Shown here: positions 36,095 through 44,884 of the stretch, piece by piece | How the letters are laid out: every line of letters starts with the position of its first letter | Position numbering within the stretch: position 1 is the first letter of the stretch | NCBI GenBank assembly: GCA_018715935.1 | Contig: DVKR01000005.1 | Location: 1 to 64,000, forward strand | Reading direction: 5' to 3' | DNA length: 64,000 nt | Origin: Candidatus Aphodovivens excrementavium | GTDB taxonomy: Bacteria; Actinomycetota; Coriobacteriia; Coriobacteriales; Eggerthellaceae | Notes under the pieces: model-generated | Told to the model about the DNA's origin: nothing | Databases searched by the model: none | Seen by the model: only the letters and a program-made list of their open reading frames with translations | Program-made: the position numbers and the translations under genes

Positions 36095-38535
36095 TGTCGC
36101 AAACAACACGAAAATACGTTCTCACCTTCATTACCACCGTAATGCTTGCGCTTACGTTCGTCGCATGCGGCTTCGCCGTATGCGCGGGCGTGTCCCAAGT
36201 GGTAACGAGCCTCTCGCAGTCCTACAGCAACGACCAGCTTTCGCCTTTCTCCAAAAGCGAGCTGGTAACTGCCGCCGAAGCCACCCGCGACTACACCGTG
36301 GGCTCTCACGACTACGATGCGCTTATGGAGGTAATAGGACAGATCAACACCTCCGCCGACACCCCCTACGCAAACGCAAGCGAAGACGAGCTTGCCGAAG
36401 CGCCTGAGCAATACACGCTCACACCCGACGCAATCGCGCACCTTGACGATGTCTACGATGTTGTCCAGCGCGCTATGCCTGCCCTTTTAGCATGCGCGGT
36501 GCTTGCGGCATTCACGTTCTTTTGCTGCTTTTACATGTTCGGATCACGTTCGGTGGGACGCCCGCTTGCCTACGCGGGCGGTGTGGTAATTGCGGCATTT
36601 GCGATCCTGGGCGTTTGGGCGCTGGCAGACTTCAACGGACTGTTCACCGTATTCCATTCGCTGTTCTTTGTCGAAGGAACATGGGAGTTTTCATACGATT
36701 CGCTCCTCATCTGCATGTACCCGCAAGCTTTTTGGATGGGAATGGGCGCAACCTGGCTTGCTGTCACCCTCATACTGTCTATACTTTCCCTTATATGCGG
36801 CTTGACGTTCATTCGTCAGGAAAAGCGATTACACGCCAAGCAAAAAGCAAGTGCCGAGTTGGCTGTAAAGACAGATTCCAAGAAAAAAGAGCGAGGGAAC
36901 AACATGGTGAACTTTGGTCCGGGCGTGCGCGTTCGATTCGCACCCTCCCCAACCGGGCGTCTGCACGTAGGCGGCGCTCGCACTGCAATCTACAACTGGG
37001 CGTACGCTCGGGCAATGGGCGGAACGTTTATTCTGCGCATCGAAGATACCGACCCCGAACGCTCTACCGAAGAGAACGTACAGGTAATTCTCAATGCGAT
37101 GAAGTGGCTCAGACTCGATTGGGACGAAGGCCCAGAGGTTGGCGGTGCCGCTGGCCCGTACTTCCAGACGCAGCGCATGGACACCTACCGCGAGGCGCTT
37201 GAGCGCTTGAAGGAGCGAGGTGCGGTCTACCCCTGCTTCTGCACAAAAGAGGAACTTGACGCCAAGCGCGAGCGTGCCGAGAAAGAAGAGGGCGGTTATG
37301 CCGGCTACGATAGAACATGCCGCAACATCGACCCGCAAGAAGCGCAGCGCCGCATCGATGCGGGCGAGCCGCATGTTTGGCGCTTGAAAGTGCCGCTAGA
37401 GCGAGGCGCCATCGAATTCGACGATGCGGTATACGGCCATGTGAGCTTTCCCGCTGACGTCATGGACGACATGATCGTAGTTCGCACCGACGGCAGCCCC
37501 ACCTACAACTTTGCAGTGGTGTGCGACGACGCAAACATGGGCATCACGCATGTCATCCGCGGCGACGACCACCTCTCCAACACGCCGCGACAGATTCTCA
37601 TCTACGAAGCTCTCGGATACAAAGTGCCCACGTTCGCCCATTTGTCGATGATTTTAGGCCCCGATGGCAAGAAGCTATCCAAGCGTCACGGCGCCGCGAG
37701 CGTCGAAGAGTTCCGTGATCGAGGATATCTTGCTGATGCGATGGTGAACTTCCTCGCCCTCTTGGGTTGGTCGCTCGATGGCGAGACCACCCTCATCGAT
37801 CGCGAGACACTCTGCAGCGAGTTCAGCCTCGATCGCGTCACAAAAAAGGATGCCGTTTTCGACGAGACGAAGCTCGAGTGGATGAATAGCCAGTACATCA
37901 AGGAGATGGGGCCGGTTGCATGGGTGGAGCAGTCGAAGCCTTGGCTTGCGCAGGCGGTTGCAAAAGGCGGCATAGTTGCAGCTCAAGCACAGTCCGCGGT
38001 GATCGCGCCTACGCCGAATCCGTCCGACCCCAATGCGCCGCAGCCAGAGCCGATGGTGCCGACGCAAGATGCGGTTGACAATGCTCTTGCACTGGTAGAC
38101 GAGCAATCCGACTGGTTCACCAACCTCTACGAACTGGTAGCCGAACGCCTTACGCGCCTCGATGAGATCCCGGACAAGCTCTCATACCTGTTCTGGGGTA
38201 CCAACGTACGCCTTGACGAGAAAAGCGTCAAGAAGGTTCTCCTCAAGGAATCCGCTCGACCTGAAGAGGCGCTGAGAGCGTGCCGCGAGGTACTTGCCAG
38301 CGAAATCAACGGATGGGAATGCTCGGCGCTCGAAGTTGCATGCAGAAAAAAGGGCGAAGAACTTGACATGAAGATCAAAAACCTGCTGCAGCCGCTTCGA
38401 GTTGCCGTATGCGGCAACATGGTATCTCCTCCGCTTTTCGAGAGCATCGAGCTTCTGCCTCGCGCCGACGTGCTTGAGCGTATCGACGCCACGCTCAAAG
38501 TGATGAACGACGCGTCCAAACAAGAAGAAATGTAG
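36094..38535 (+). CDS. gltX: DUF1461 membrane protein fused in frame to glutamyl-tRNA synthetase
   Basis: One uninterrupted ORF of 813 aa. Residues 1-245 match the DUF1461/TIGR01906 integral membrane family: helices at about 9-33, 126-150, 157-180 and 213-240, a 90-residue outside loop, and the family stretch FHSLFFVEGTWEF. A basic linker rich in Lys/Arg (241-268) follows. From 271 onwards it is a complete glutamyl-tRNA synthetase (543 aa) with the HIGH-type APSPTGRLHVGG and the KLSKR loop KKLSKRHGA. A Pro/Ala-rich insert of about 40 residues lies in the anticodon-binding half. Topology puts the synthetase in the cytoplasm. An internal ATG with its own ribosome site may also give free enzyme. 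Either a real fusion or a lost stop codon is possible. Confidence 0.9.
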   Translation: MSQTTRKYVLTFITTVMLALTFVACGFAVCAGVSQVVTSLSQSYSNDQLSPFSKSELVTAAEATRDYTVGSHDYDALMEVIGQINTSADTPYANASEDELAEAPEQYTLTPDAIAHLDDVYDVVQRAMPALLACAVLAAFTFFCCFYMFGSRSVGRPLAYAGGVVIAAFAILGVWALADFNGLFTVFHSLFFVEGTWEFSYDSLLICMYPQAFWMGMGATWLAVTLILSILSLICGLTFIRQEKRLHAKQKASAELAVKTDSKKKERGNNMVNFGPGVRVRFAPSPTGRLHVGGARTAIYNWAYARAMGGTFILRIEDTDPERSTEENVQVILNAMKWLRLDWDEGPEVGGAAGPYFQTQRMDTYREALERLKERGAVYPCFCTKEELDAKRERAEKEEGGYAGYDRTCRNIDPQEAQRRIDAGEPHVWRLKVPLERGAIEFDDAVYGHVSFPADVMDDMIVVRTDGSPTYNFAVVCDDANMGITHVIRGDDHLSNTPRQILIYEALGYKVPTFAHLSMILGPDGKKLSKRHGAASVEEFRDRGYLADAMVNFLALLGWSLDGETTLIDRETLCSEFSLDRVTKKDAVFDETKLEWMNSQYIKEMGPVAWVEQSKPWLAQAVAKGGIVAAQAQSAVIAPTPNPSDPNAPQPEPMVPTQDAVDNALALVDEQSDWFTNLYELVAERLTRLDEIPDKLSYLFWGTNVRLDEKSVKKVLLKESARPEEALRACREVLASEINGWECSALEVACRKKGEELDMKIKNLLQPLRVAVCGNMVSPPLFESIELLPRADVLERIDATLKVMNDASKQEEM
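36892..36906 (+). promoter_or_regulatory. internal ribosome site and start for soluble GluRS
   Basis: Inside the fusion ORF, GCGAGGG precedes ATG at 36904 by six bases (AACAAC). The sequence from this ATG (MVNFGPGVRVRFAPSP) begins exactly as a free-standing glutamyl-tRNA synthetase does. It looks like the ancestral gltX start retained within the longer frame. Confidence 0.7.
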
Positions 38536-38550
38536 CCGACATTGAAGCAG

Positions 38551-38578
38551 AAAGCCCGCCTAGGCGGGCTTTCTTTCT
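38551..38578 (+). terminator. terminator after the gltX fusion
   Basis: A 10-bp perfect stem AAAGCCCGCC / GGCGGGCTTT with a TA loop, followed by CTTTCTGG. It lies 16 bases past the stop codon and only about 17 bases before the next gene, whose expression may therefore depend on readthrough. Confidence 0.85.
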
Positions 38579-38594
38579 GGGAAAGGAAGATTTC

Positions 38595-39005
38595 ATGAAC
38601 GTAGCCGAACACCCCACACTCGATGAGTTGAAAGCCGAGTTTTCTAAAGATCGATTTGCCACAATCGCCGCCGGATGCAGAATCCTTGAAGGTGATATGG
38701 GCTACGCTCGATGCGAGATGGACATAACCGATACGCACCGAAATGGCATGGACAACGTTATGGGCGGTGCAATCTTTACGCTGGCAGATTTCGCCTTGGC
38801 GATAGCCAGCAATGTCGGTCAACCAGCTACGGTGTCGGTAAGCCACTCGATTGAGTTCTTCCGCGCAACGAAGGGCTCAAAGCTCATTGCCACGGCGCAC
38901 TGCGACAAAGCCGGACGAAGCTTGGCGTTTTTCACCGTAGACGTGTCCGACGATCTCGGAAAAGACATCGCCAAGATGACGGCAGTAAGCTCTCGCGTCG
39001 AGTAG
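38595..39005 (+). CDS. PaaI-family hotdog thioesterase
   Basis: Acyl-CoA or aryl-CoA thioesterase-like protein of 136 aa with a single hotdog domain. The family helix reads NVMGGAIFTLADFALA (about 52-67), where the usual HGG is MGG; the catalytic Asp of TLAD is kept. The ATG at 38595 follows GGGAAAGGAAG. It could hydrolyse aryl-acetyl-CoA of the PaaK/Ior pathway, but nothing in its position (next to gltX) supports that, so the substrate is unknown. Confidence 0.88.
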   Translation: MNVAEHPTLDELKAEFSKDRFATIAAGCRILEGDMGYARCEMDITDTHRNGMDNVMGGAIFTLADFALAIASNVGQPATVSVSHSIEFFRATKGSKLIATAHCDKAGRSLAFFTVDVSDDLGKDIAKMTAVSSRVE

Positions 39006-39008
39006 TAG

Positions 39009-39038
39009 CGCGTAACGCTCATACGCTGCCGTTACGCG
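39009..39038. terminator. hairpin between convergent genes
   Basis: Inverted repeat CGCGTAACG (39009-39017) with CGTTACGCG (39030-39038), loop of 12 bases, overlapping the end of the dipeptidase gene. It probably ends both converging transcripts. Confidence 0.55.
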
Positions 39039-40042
39039 ACATAGCCGAAAAAGCGTTCCGCATTGCGGTGGAATACGGCTTCTGCAATTTCACCGCCAAA
39101 CTCTGCCTCAAGCAGCTGATACAGGGCCTTGACCTTGCTGCACGGCTCCAGCCATTCAGGCACGTCCGACCCGTCGTAATCGCTGCCTAAGGCAAGAACG
39201 TTCGCGCCAGCTACCTCCAGTATATGGTCCACATGACGCAACACATCGTCGGTAGTTGCAGGGAAGCCGTCGTCACGTAAGAACCCGTTGTAGAAGTTCA
39301 AGCCCACAATGCCACCTCGTTCGGCAATCTCGCGCAGTTGCCAGTCGGCAAGATTACGCGGGTGACCGCATACCGCACGGGCATTTGAATGAGTTGCAAT
39401 GAAAGGCCTGTCGGCCGCTTCGCACACCCCACGAAACCCCGGCTCGTTCAAATGAGAGACGTCTACCACTATCCCCCTGCGCTCAAGCTCACGTATCATT
39501 CGGACGCCAAACGAAGTGAGACCGTCTGCAGTGTCGTTGCCGCTGCCAAGAGCGTTCGGTCCATTCCACGTGAGCGTTGCCACACGCACGCCTGCTGCAG
39601 CCAAATAGTCAAGTCGCTCTTCGGCAAAACCGTCGTCTTCCAAGAAAGAACAGCCCTCAACCGTAAGCATGCCCGCCGTCTTCCCCGCTTCAAACGACGC
39701 ACGATACTCTGCTGCGTTGGACACGCATTCGATCTTGTCGCGCAAACGCAGCCGCTCCTGCTCCCAAAACCCTCGGACTCTCACGAAGATATCCCAGGCA
39801 GATGCGCCAAAAAGCTCATCGGGAACAAACACTGCAAAACATTGACACCAAGAAAACGCCGAAGTGCGTTCAAGGCTAATATGCGCGTCGTTGCTGTCAA
39901 GAGCGCTCATGCGATCGCGGGGAACGCCCGCATCGTGCTCGAAAAAGCCTCCCGGCACAGTGGGATCGGCCGACAGCACGAGACGGTCGAGCGTGTCGCA
40001 ATGAAGGTCGAATACACGCTGCTTGGTGATGGCGTCATCCAT
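39032..40042 (-). CDS. membrane dipeptidase (peptidase M19 family)
   Basis: Zinc dipeptidase of 336 aa, homologous to renal dipeptidase. The first metal motif is DLHCDTLDRL (HxD, residues about 12-21). The middle has the family TVEGCSFLEDD, with the bridging Glu, and VDVSHLNEPGF. Later comes ATHSNARAVCGHPRNLAD with the second metal histidine. No signal peptide is seen, so it acts in the cytoplasm here. It hydrolyses dipeptides, including some with D-amino acids, in characterised members. It precedes nothing on its strand and is converged on by the thioesterase gene. Confidence 0.93.
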   Translation of the reverse strand: MDDAITKQRVFDLHCDTLDRLVLSADPTVPGGFFEHDAGVPRDRMSALDSNDAHISLERTSAFSWCQCFAVFVPDELFGASAWDIFVRVRGFWEQERLRLRDKIECVSNAAEYRASFEAGKTAGMLTVEGCSFLEDDGFAEERLDYLAAAGVRVATLTWNGPNALGSGNDTADGLTSFGVRMIRELERRGIVVDVSHLNEPGFRGVCEAADRPFIATHSNARAVCGHPRNLADWQLREIAERGGIVGLNFYNGFLRDDGFPATTDDVLRHVDHILEVAGANVLALGSDYDGSDVPEWLEPCSKVKALYQLLEAEFGGEIAEAVFHRNAERFFGYVA

Positions 40043-40094
40043 TATGCATTTGCCTCCCTAATGCTTCATACGAGTGGGCGAATAGCGCTTGCTC

Positions 40095-41132
40095 TTACAC
40101 CGCGCGTTCCTCAGACTCCGATCCTTCGCTAGAGCCAGAAAGCGTAACCAAAAAGATCATGGCCACCATCAAGACGAGCCCCAACCAATCAGCCCAGGTA
40201 AACATCGTACCCAGCCAGAGCGCGGCGAATATCATTGCGCTTGCAGGTTCGGTCGTGCCCAAGAGGCCTCCCTTCACCGACCCCACGACTGAGACGCCGT
40301 GCAAGTAAAGGCCGAACGCCGCAAGCGTTCCAACAAGCACAATACCCGCCAAAACCAATACGCCATCAAACCCGAGAGCGGGAACGACCGGGGGCGCCCC
40401 CCACAAACCGCCTAAAGCCCACACGATAACCGCTGCAACGCCTCCGATGAACATTCCCACGCCCGTTACCGGAAGACTCCCCCAGCGAGCAAACAGCCGT
40501 TTTGGATACATAATGTAGAACGTGCAGGAAAGCGCATTGATCAAACCCCACGCAAGTCCGGCAGGTGGAATCATCAAAGCAGTGGGGTTTCCCTGCGTCG
40601 CAATCAGCCATGTTGCAACAAACGCCAAGGCCAACCCTCCCAATTCCATCACACGGGGGGCGCGCCGTAACGCAACACACGTTATCGCGACGATGAACAC
40701 AGTGTTGAGGCTTTGAAGCACTGTCGCCGTGCCGGCGTTGGTGGCGTTCACCGACGTCGTGTAGGTAAACTGGCACAAAAACAGCCCCGCGATGCCGAAC
40801 AGCGTCAGCTTTCCAATCGTAGCCTTGTCGGCAGCAATGCCCCGCAAGCGATCGCGCTGCGTAAGCGCAAGTAGTAGCAAAAACAGCATCCCAGAGCCAA
40901 GCATGCGCACCCAGGTAATGAACAAGGGGTCTATCTCATAGTTCTGGTAGAGATACTGTGCGCACGTGCCCGAAAAGCCCCAAAACGCACCGCCCACGAT
41001 TGCCGAAACGACCCCGCGCCAAAAGCGCTTGCGGAAAAACGACTTTCCTTCCGCTATGCTCTTGCCAGCGACAGCATCGCGCCTCGAAGCTTGCGCGGGA
41101 GCGGCACTCAGCTTCTGTTCCGTCGTGGTCAT
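40095..41132 (-). CDS. EamA/DMT-family transporter
   Basis: Integral membrane protein of 345 aa with a 35-residue charged N-terminal extension, then ten hydrophobic helices in two EamA repeats (GGAFWGFSGTCAQYLYQ in the first, LAWGLINALSCTFYI in the second). Drug/metabolite transporters export or import small metabolites; the substrate is not predictable. The ATG overlaps the mfd stop by 4 bp (ATGA), so the two genes are co-translated. Confidence 0.9.
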   Translation of the reverse strand: MTTTEQKLSAAPAQASRRDAVAGKSIAEGKSFFRKRFWRGVVSAIVGGAFWGFSGTCAQYLYQNYEIDPLFITWVRMLGSGMLFLLLLALTQRDRLRGIAADKATIGKLTLFGIAGLFLCQFTYTTSVNATNAGTATVLQSLNTVFIVAITCVALRRAPRVMELGGLALAFVATWLIATQGNPTALMIPPAGLAWGLINALSCTFYIMYPKRLFARWGSLPVTGVGMFIGGVAAVIVWALGGLWGAPPVVPALGFDGVLVLAGIVLVGTLAAFGLYLHGVSVVGSVKGGLLGTTEPASAMIFAALWLGTMFTWADWLGLVLMVAMIFLVTLSGSSEGSESEERAV

Positions 41133-44100
41133 TTGTCCCCCCCTGCGAGCTCTTCAAGAAACTCGGCAACCGGACGCAAAAGCGCGTCTCCCTCTTCTCG
41201 CTTAAAGTACTTCAGCGGAAGGCTAAGCTTGCGCTTGTCTTGAACATAGCGTCCTCCCGCACGGCGCAGAGAAGTCATCTTATCGCGCGGAACGTCAATT
41301 GGCTCAACCACCAACTTTCCTCCTGTTACAGATACCGTGCGAATATGATGCTCTGACGCAAAAGCCTTTATGCGCGCCTTCTGCAGCAAGCCGGCGGCGG
41401 CGGCAGGCATGTCGGGACGTTTTGCAAGCATATCGTGCTCGATGTCATCGACCGCTTGCGGAGTGGACGCGCTGGCAATCTTGCGATACCACAGCACTCG
41501 CTCATCGGTGTCGGGGACATACTCTTCAGGAAGGTACGTATGCCCGGGAATATTAACCGTGATGTCGGAAAGCGCAGGAGGAAGACTGTCTATCGCCTTG
41601 AGATCTCCTTCGCGCGTTGCGCTTACTGCCTGGGCAAGCATCTGGGCAAACAGATCGAAACTCACCGCGCTCATGTTGCCCGACTGCTCAGCGCCCAGCA
41701 GACTTCCCGCACCGCGAATTTCAAGGTCTCGCATAGCAATGCGCATCCCGCTACCGAGATCGGTGTGCTCGTCAAGCGCAGTGAGGCGCGCCTGCGCCTC
41801 TTCGGTCAGGCTCACCTTTTCTGGGAACATGAAGAAGGCATACGCTTGGGCCGATGAGCGCCCAACCCGCCCCTTGAGCTGATACATCTGCGCCAAGCCC
41901 AAGCGCTGCGAATCCTCAATTATGAGCGTGTTTGTATGCGGATTGTCGATGCCGCTTTCAATAATGGTTGTGGCTACCAATACATCCAGCTCACCTGCAG
42001 AAAACTCTTCCATCACTCGCTCAAGCTCTTCACGGCTCATCTGTCCATGCGCCACTCCCACGCGAGCCTCCTCTGCAGCGGAGGTAACGCGACGCACCGC
42101 CTCGTCAATGGAGCGAACGCGATTGCTCACGTAATACACCTGCCCGCCGCGCGCAAGCTCACGACGAATGGCGGCGCTCACAAGGTCGGGGTCCCACTCT
42201 CCCACATGAACCTCCACTGGGCGGCGATCGTCGGGCGGAGTGAGTATCAGGCTCATATCGCGAACCCCGGAAAGCGACATCTGCATTGTTCGCGGAATAG
42301 GGGTGGCGGACATGGTGAGCACGTCGATCGATTCCCGCAAATTCTTTAACTGCTCTTTGTGTCCCACGCCAAAGCGCTGTTCTTCGTCGATTATCACAAG
42401 ACCGAGATCGTTCGGGTTGACGTCGCGACTAAGCAGACGATGGGTGCCCACCAAAATATCAACCGATCCGTCGGCAAAACCCGAAAGAGCGGCAGATTGC
42501 TGCGCATCGGTGCGAAAGCGAGACAGCACCTCAACCGTAACGCCAAACGGTTCACAGCGCTCTTTGAAGTTGGTGTAGTGCTGCTGCGCCAAAATGGTAG
42601 TCGGGCACAGAACCATCACCTGCTTGCCGTCCTGCGTTGCCTTAAACGCAGCCCGCAGCGCAACCTCCGTTTTACCGAAGCCAACGTCTCCGCAAATGAG
42701 ACGATCCATCGGTTTGCCGGACTGCATGTCCGCCTTCACGTCCGCGATAGCGGCTAGCTGATCAGGCGTCTCTTGGTACGGGAACGCCTCTTCCATCTCG
42801 CGTTGCGCCGCTGTGTCAGGACTGAACCTAAAGCCCTGCACCGATGCGCGACGCGTATACACATCGACCAGGTCAAACGCAAGCTTTTTCGTTGCTTTGC
42901 GCGCCTTCTGAAGAGCACGCGACCAGTCAGCCGTGTTAAGCCGCGTCAAACGCGGGTTTGCCCCCTCCGGCCCCACATAGCGCGTAACCCGGTCGAGTTG
43001 CTCTACCGGGACATAGAGCTTGTCCCCTTCCGCATATTCAAGCAGAAGGTAATCGCGCGCCGTTCCGTCGATCTCGCGGCGAACAAGGTCTTTAAAATAG
43101 GCCACACCGTGAGCCGCATGCACGACGTAGTCACCGGGCTTGTAAGGAAACGTTACCTCGGTGATGTCTATGTGCTTGCTCGGACGCACGGAAGAGGCAC
43201 CTTGCGTGTCAGAAATGCTCACTAGCGCAAGCTTGGCCTTAGGGATAATCATTCCGAGCGGAATCTCAACGTCGACTACGTTTACAACCCCCCTACGCAG
43301 CCGACGCTTGGCGGCGCCCTCCGTCTCCCACTGAGTCTCTCCATCAAGCCCGATGTCAAGACGCTCTTGGATTGGCAAGCCGTGATCGACGAAAGCAAGC
43401 TTGATATCTTCACGCGCCCGCAAGTTCGGAGCGCTAAACACCACGGTATCGTCGTTATCGAGCAGGCTGCGTAATCGACCGAATAGTTTGTCGGGGTGTC
43501 CCGCAACTTCAACTCGCTTTACCGGCAGCTCGTCGTCGACCATTCCCCCTACGCGCATAATTGACATATAGGTTGCTCGCTGGTTGTCGCCGAAAGACAA
43601 CTGAGTCGGGCTGCAGTAGAGGCTATCTACCGGAATGCTAGAGCCTTTTGCCTTTGCCGCAGCCTCTTCGTACGCATGAGAGGCATCGTCGAAAAGAGAG
43701 CGCGGCTCGACAAGTGCAGTAAGCGCATTTTCGGGAAGATAGTCGCCAAGTGTTTGAAGGTCGTCATAGAGTAGCGGCACTAGCGTATCAGCGCCGTCGA
43801 AGCGCAATCCGCCAGCAAGATTTTCTAGGAGGGAGCGAAGCGCCGCATTGGTGCGCGCAGGAACCTCGAGCTTCTTCTTCGCCCGCGAGAGCGCTTTTGC
43901 CGAACAGGAATATTCTCGCACCGGATAAATCGATACATCCGGTAGCGCCTGGATGGTTTGCCCCGTCGTGGGAACGATGCGGCGAATCTCCTCAAGCTCA
44001 TCGCCGAAGAAGTCGAGCCTCACGGGATAGACCGAACTGCCCGGATAGATGTCAACGGTGCCTCCGCGAACGCAAAACGTGCCCGGGCCATCAAGCTCGC

Positions 44101-44692
44101 CTGTGTTCAGGTACCCTCGGTCGACAAGCGCTTGCGAAAGATCCTCGAACTCAGTGACACTTGCCCGTTGCGCCCCCGGCATGCCGGCAAGCTCTTTTCC
44201 CGCTTCCAGTTGAATAGGCAAACATACTTGCTCGTCTTGAGGAGGCAAGAAGCGAAGCAGCGATCGGGCACTTGCCACAACAGCTACGTTTTTCCCGCTG
44301 GAAAGCGCATGGGCTGCTTCCATGCGCCTGGCAACCACAGCGGGGTCAACAGGCTTTGAGGCAAAAGGGTTCTCGGTTCGTTCAGGAAAACGCATGACGC
44401 GCTCATCGCCCAGGTATGCCGACATCTGCTGCGCAAACGCCACGGCGCTTTCCTCTCCCGCCACCACAACGAGCGTAGGCTGAGGTTTATGTGCAAATCG
44501 CGCAGCTATCAAAAAAGGGCGTGCGGAGTTGGCAACGCCAAGTGCGGCATCCTCCTGAGCGTCTAGCTTGCCCCAAAACCCATTAAGGCATTCCGAACGT
44601 TCAAGCGTAAAGGCAAGAGAGTCTATGAGCACGGTTTCCCTTTCCGTCAAACCCGAAAAGGCCGCATAAGCGGCCAAGCAACGCAGCGTCAT
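41129..44692 (-). CDS. mfd: transcription-repair coupling factor
   Basis: Large helicase/translocase that removes stalled RNA polymerase and recruits UvrA. The N-terminal UvrB-like module precedes the RNA-polymerase-interacting domain (YKPGDYVVHAAHGVAYFKDL). The RecG-like motor has Walker A ICGDVGFGKTEVAL and IIDEEQRFGVGHKEQL, and the TRG motif region contains RGGQVYYVSNRV. The C-terminal domain ends in LAGGDK. I take the ATG at 44692 (1187 aa); a TTG four codons upstream is also possible. Neither has a clear ribosome site, so the message may be leaderless or poorly initiated. Confidence 0.95.
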   Translation of the reverse strand: MTLRCLAAYAAFSGLTERETVLIDSLAFTLERSECLNGFWGKLDAQEDAALGVANSARPFLIAARFAHKPQPTLVVVAGEESAVAFAQQMSAYLGDERVMRFPERTENPFASKPVDPAVVARRMEAAHALSSGKNVAVVASARSLLRFLPPQDEQVCLPIQLEAGKELAGMPGAQRASVTEFEDLSQALVDRGYLNTGELDGPGTFCVRGGTVDIYPGSSVYPVRLDFFGDELEEIRRIVPTTGQTIQALPDVSIYPVREYSCSAKALSRAKKKLEVPARTNAALRSLLENLAGGLRFDGADTLVPLLYDDLQTLGDYLPENALTALVEPRSLFDDASHAYEEAAAKAKGSSIPVDSLYCSPTQLSFGDNQRATYMSIMRVGGMVDDELPVKRVEVAGHPDKLFGRLRSLLDNDDTVVFSAPNLRAREDIKLAFVDHGLPIQERLDIGLDGETQWETEGAAKRRLRRGVVNVVDVEIPLGMIIPKAKLALVSISDTQGASSVRPSKHIDITEVTFPYKPGDYVVHAAHGVAYFKDLVRREIDGTARDYLLLEYAEGDKLYVPVEQLDRVTRYVGPEGANPRLTRLNTADWSRALQKARKATKKLAFDLVDVYTRRASVQGFRFSPDTAAQREMEEAFPYQETPDQLAAIADVKADMQSGKPMDRLICGDVGFGKTEVALRAAFKATQDGKQVMVLCPTTILAQQHYTNFKERCEPFGVTVEVLSRFRTDAQQSAALSGFADGSVDILVGTHRLLSRDVNPNDLGLVIIDEEQRFGVGHKEQLKNLRESIDVLTMSATPIPRTMQMSLSGVRDMSLILTPPDDRRPVEVHVGEWDPDLVSAAIRRELARGGQVYYVSNRVRSIDEAVRRVTSAAEEARVGVAHGQMSREELERVMEEFSAGELDVLVATTIIESGIDNPHTNTLIIEDSQRLGLAQMYQLKGRVGRSSAQAYAFFMFPEKVSLTEEAQARLTALDEHTDLGSGMRIAMRDLEIRGAGSLLGAEQSGNMSAVSFDLFAQMLAQAVSATREGDLKAIDSLPPALSDITVNIPGHTYLPEEYVPDTDERVLWYRKIASASTPQAVDDIEHDMLAKRPDMPAAAAGLLQKARIKAFASEHHIRTVSVTGGKLVVEPIDVPRDKMTSLRRAGGRYVQDKRKLSLPLKYFKREEGDALLRPVAEFLEELAGGDK

Positions 44693-44790
44693 CGCAGACG
44701 ACAAGTGTGCATTTTATCACGTCAAGCAGTTGCGTCGGATTGGCTTTGCAGGCCACCCTTCGCATGCCACCGAATACGCCCACAACAAAG

Positions 44791-44861
44791 GAGCTCCCGA
44801 CTTTCTGAATCGTGTTGACGTGAACGCACGAGAACTCAACAGAAGCTAAAGCCGGGAGCTC
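44791..44861. repeat. 71-base nested inverted-repeat structure
   Basis: Outer arms GAGCTCCCGACTTT (44791-44804) and AAAGCCGGGAGCTC (44848-44861) pair over 14 positions with one mismatch. Inside, TGTTGA pairs with TCAACA, and within that CGTG pairs with CACG. No T-run follows on either strand in the right place. It lies between mfd and the CMD-like gene, which have no other features in their 192-bp gap. Confidence 0.6.
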
Positions 44862-44884
44862 GAAAAAAGTACAGATTAGCGACT

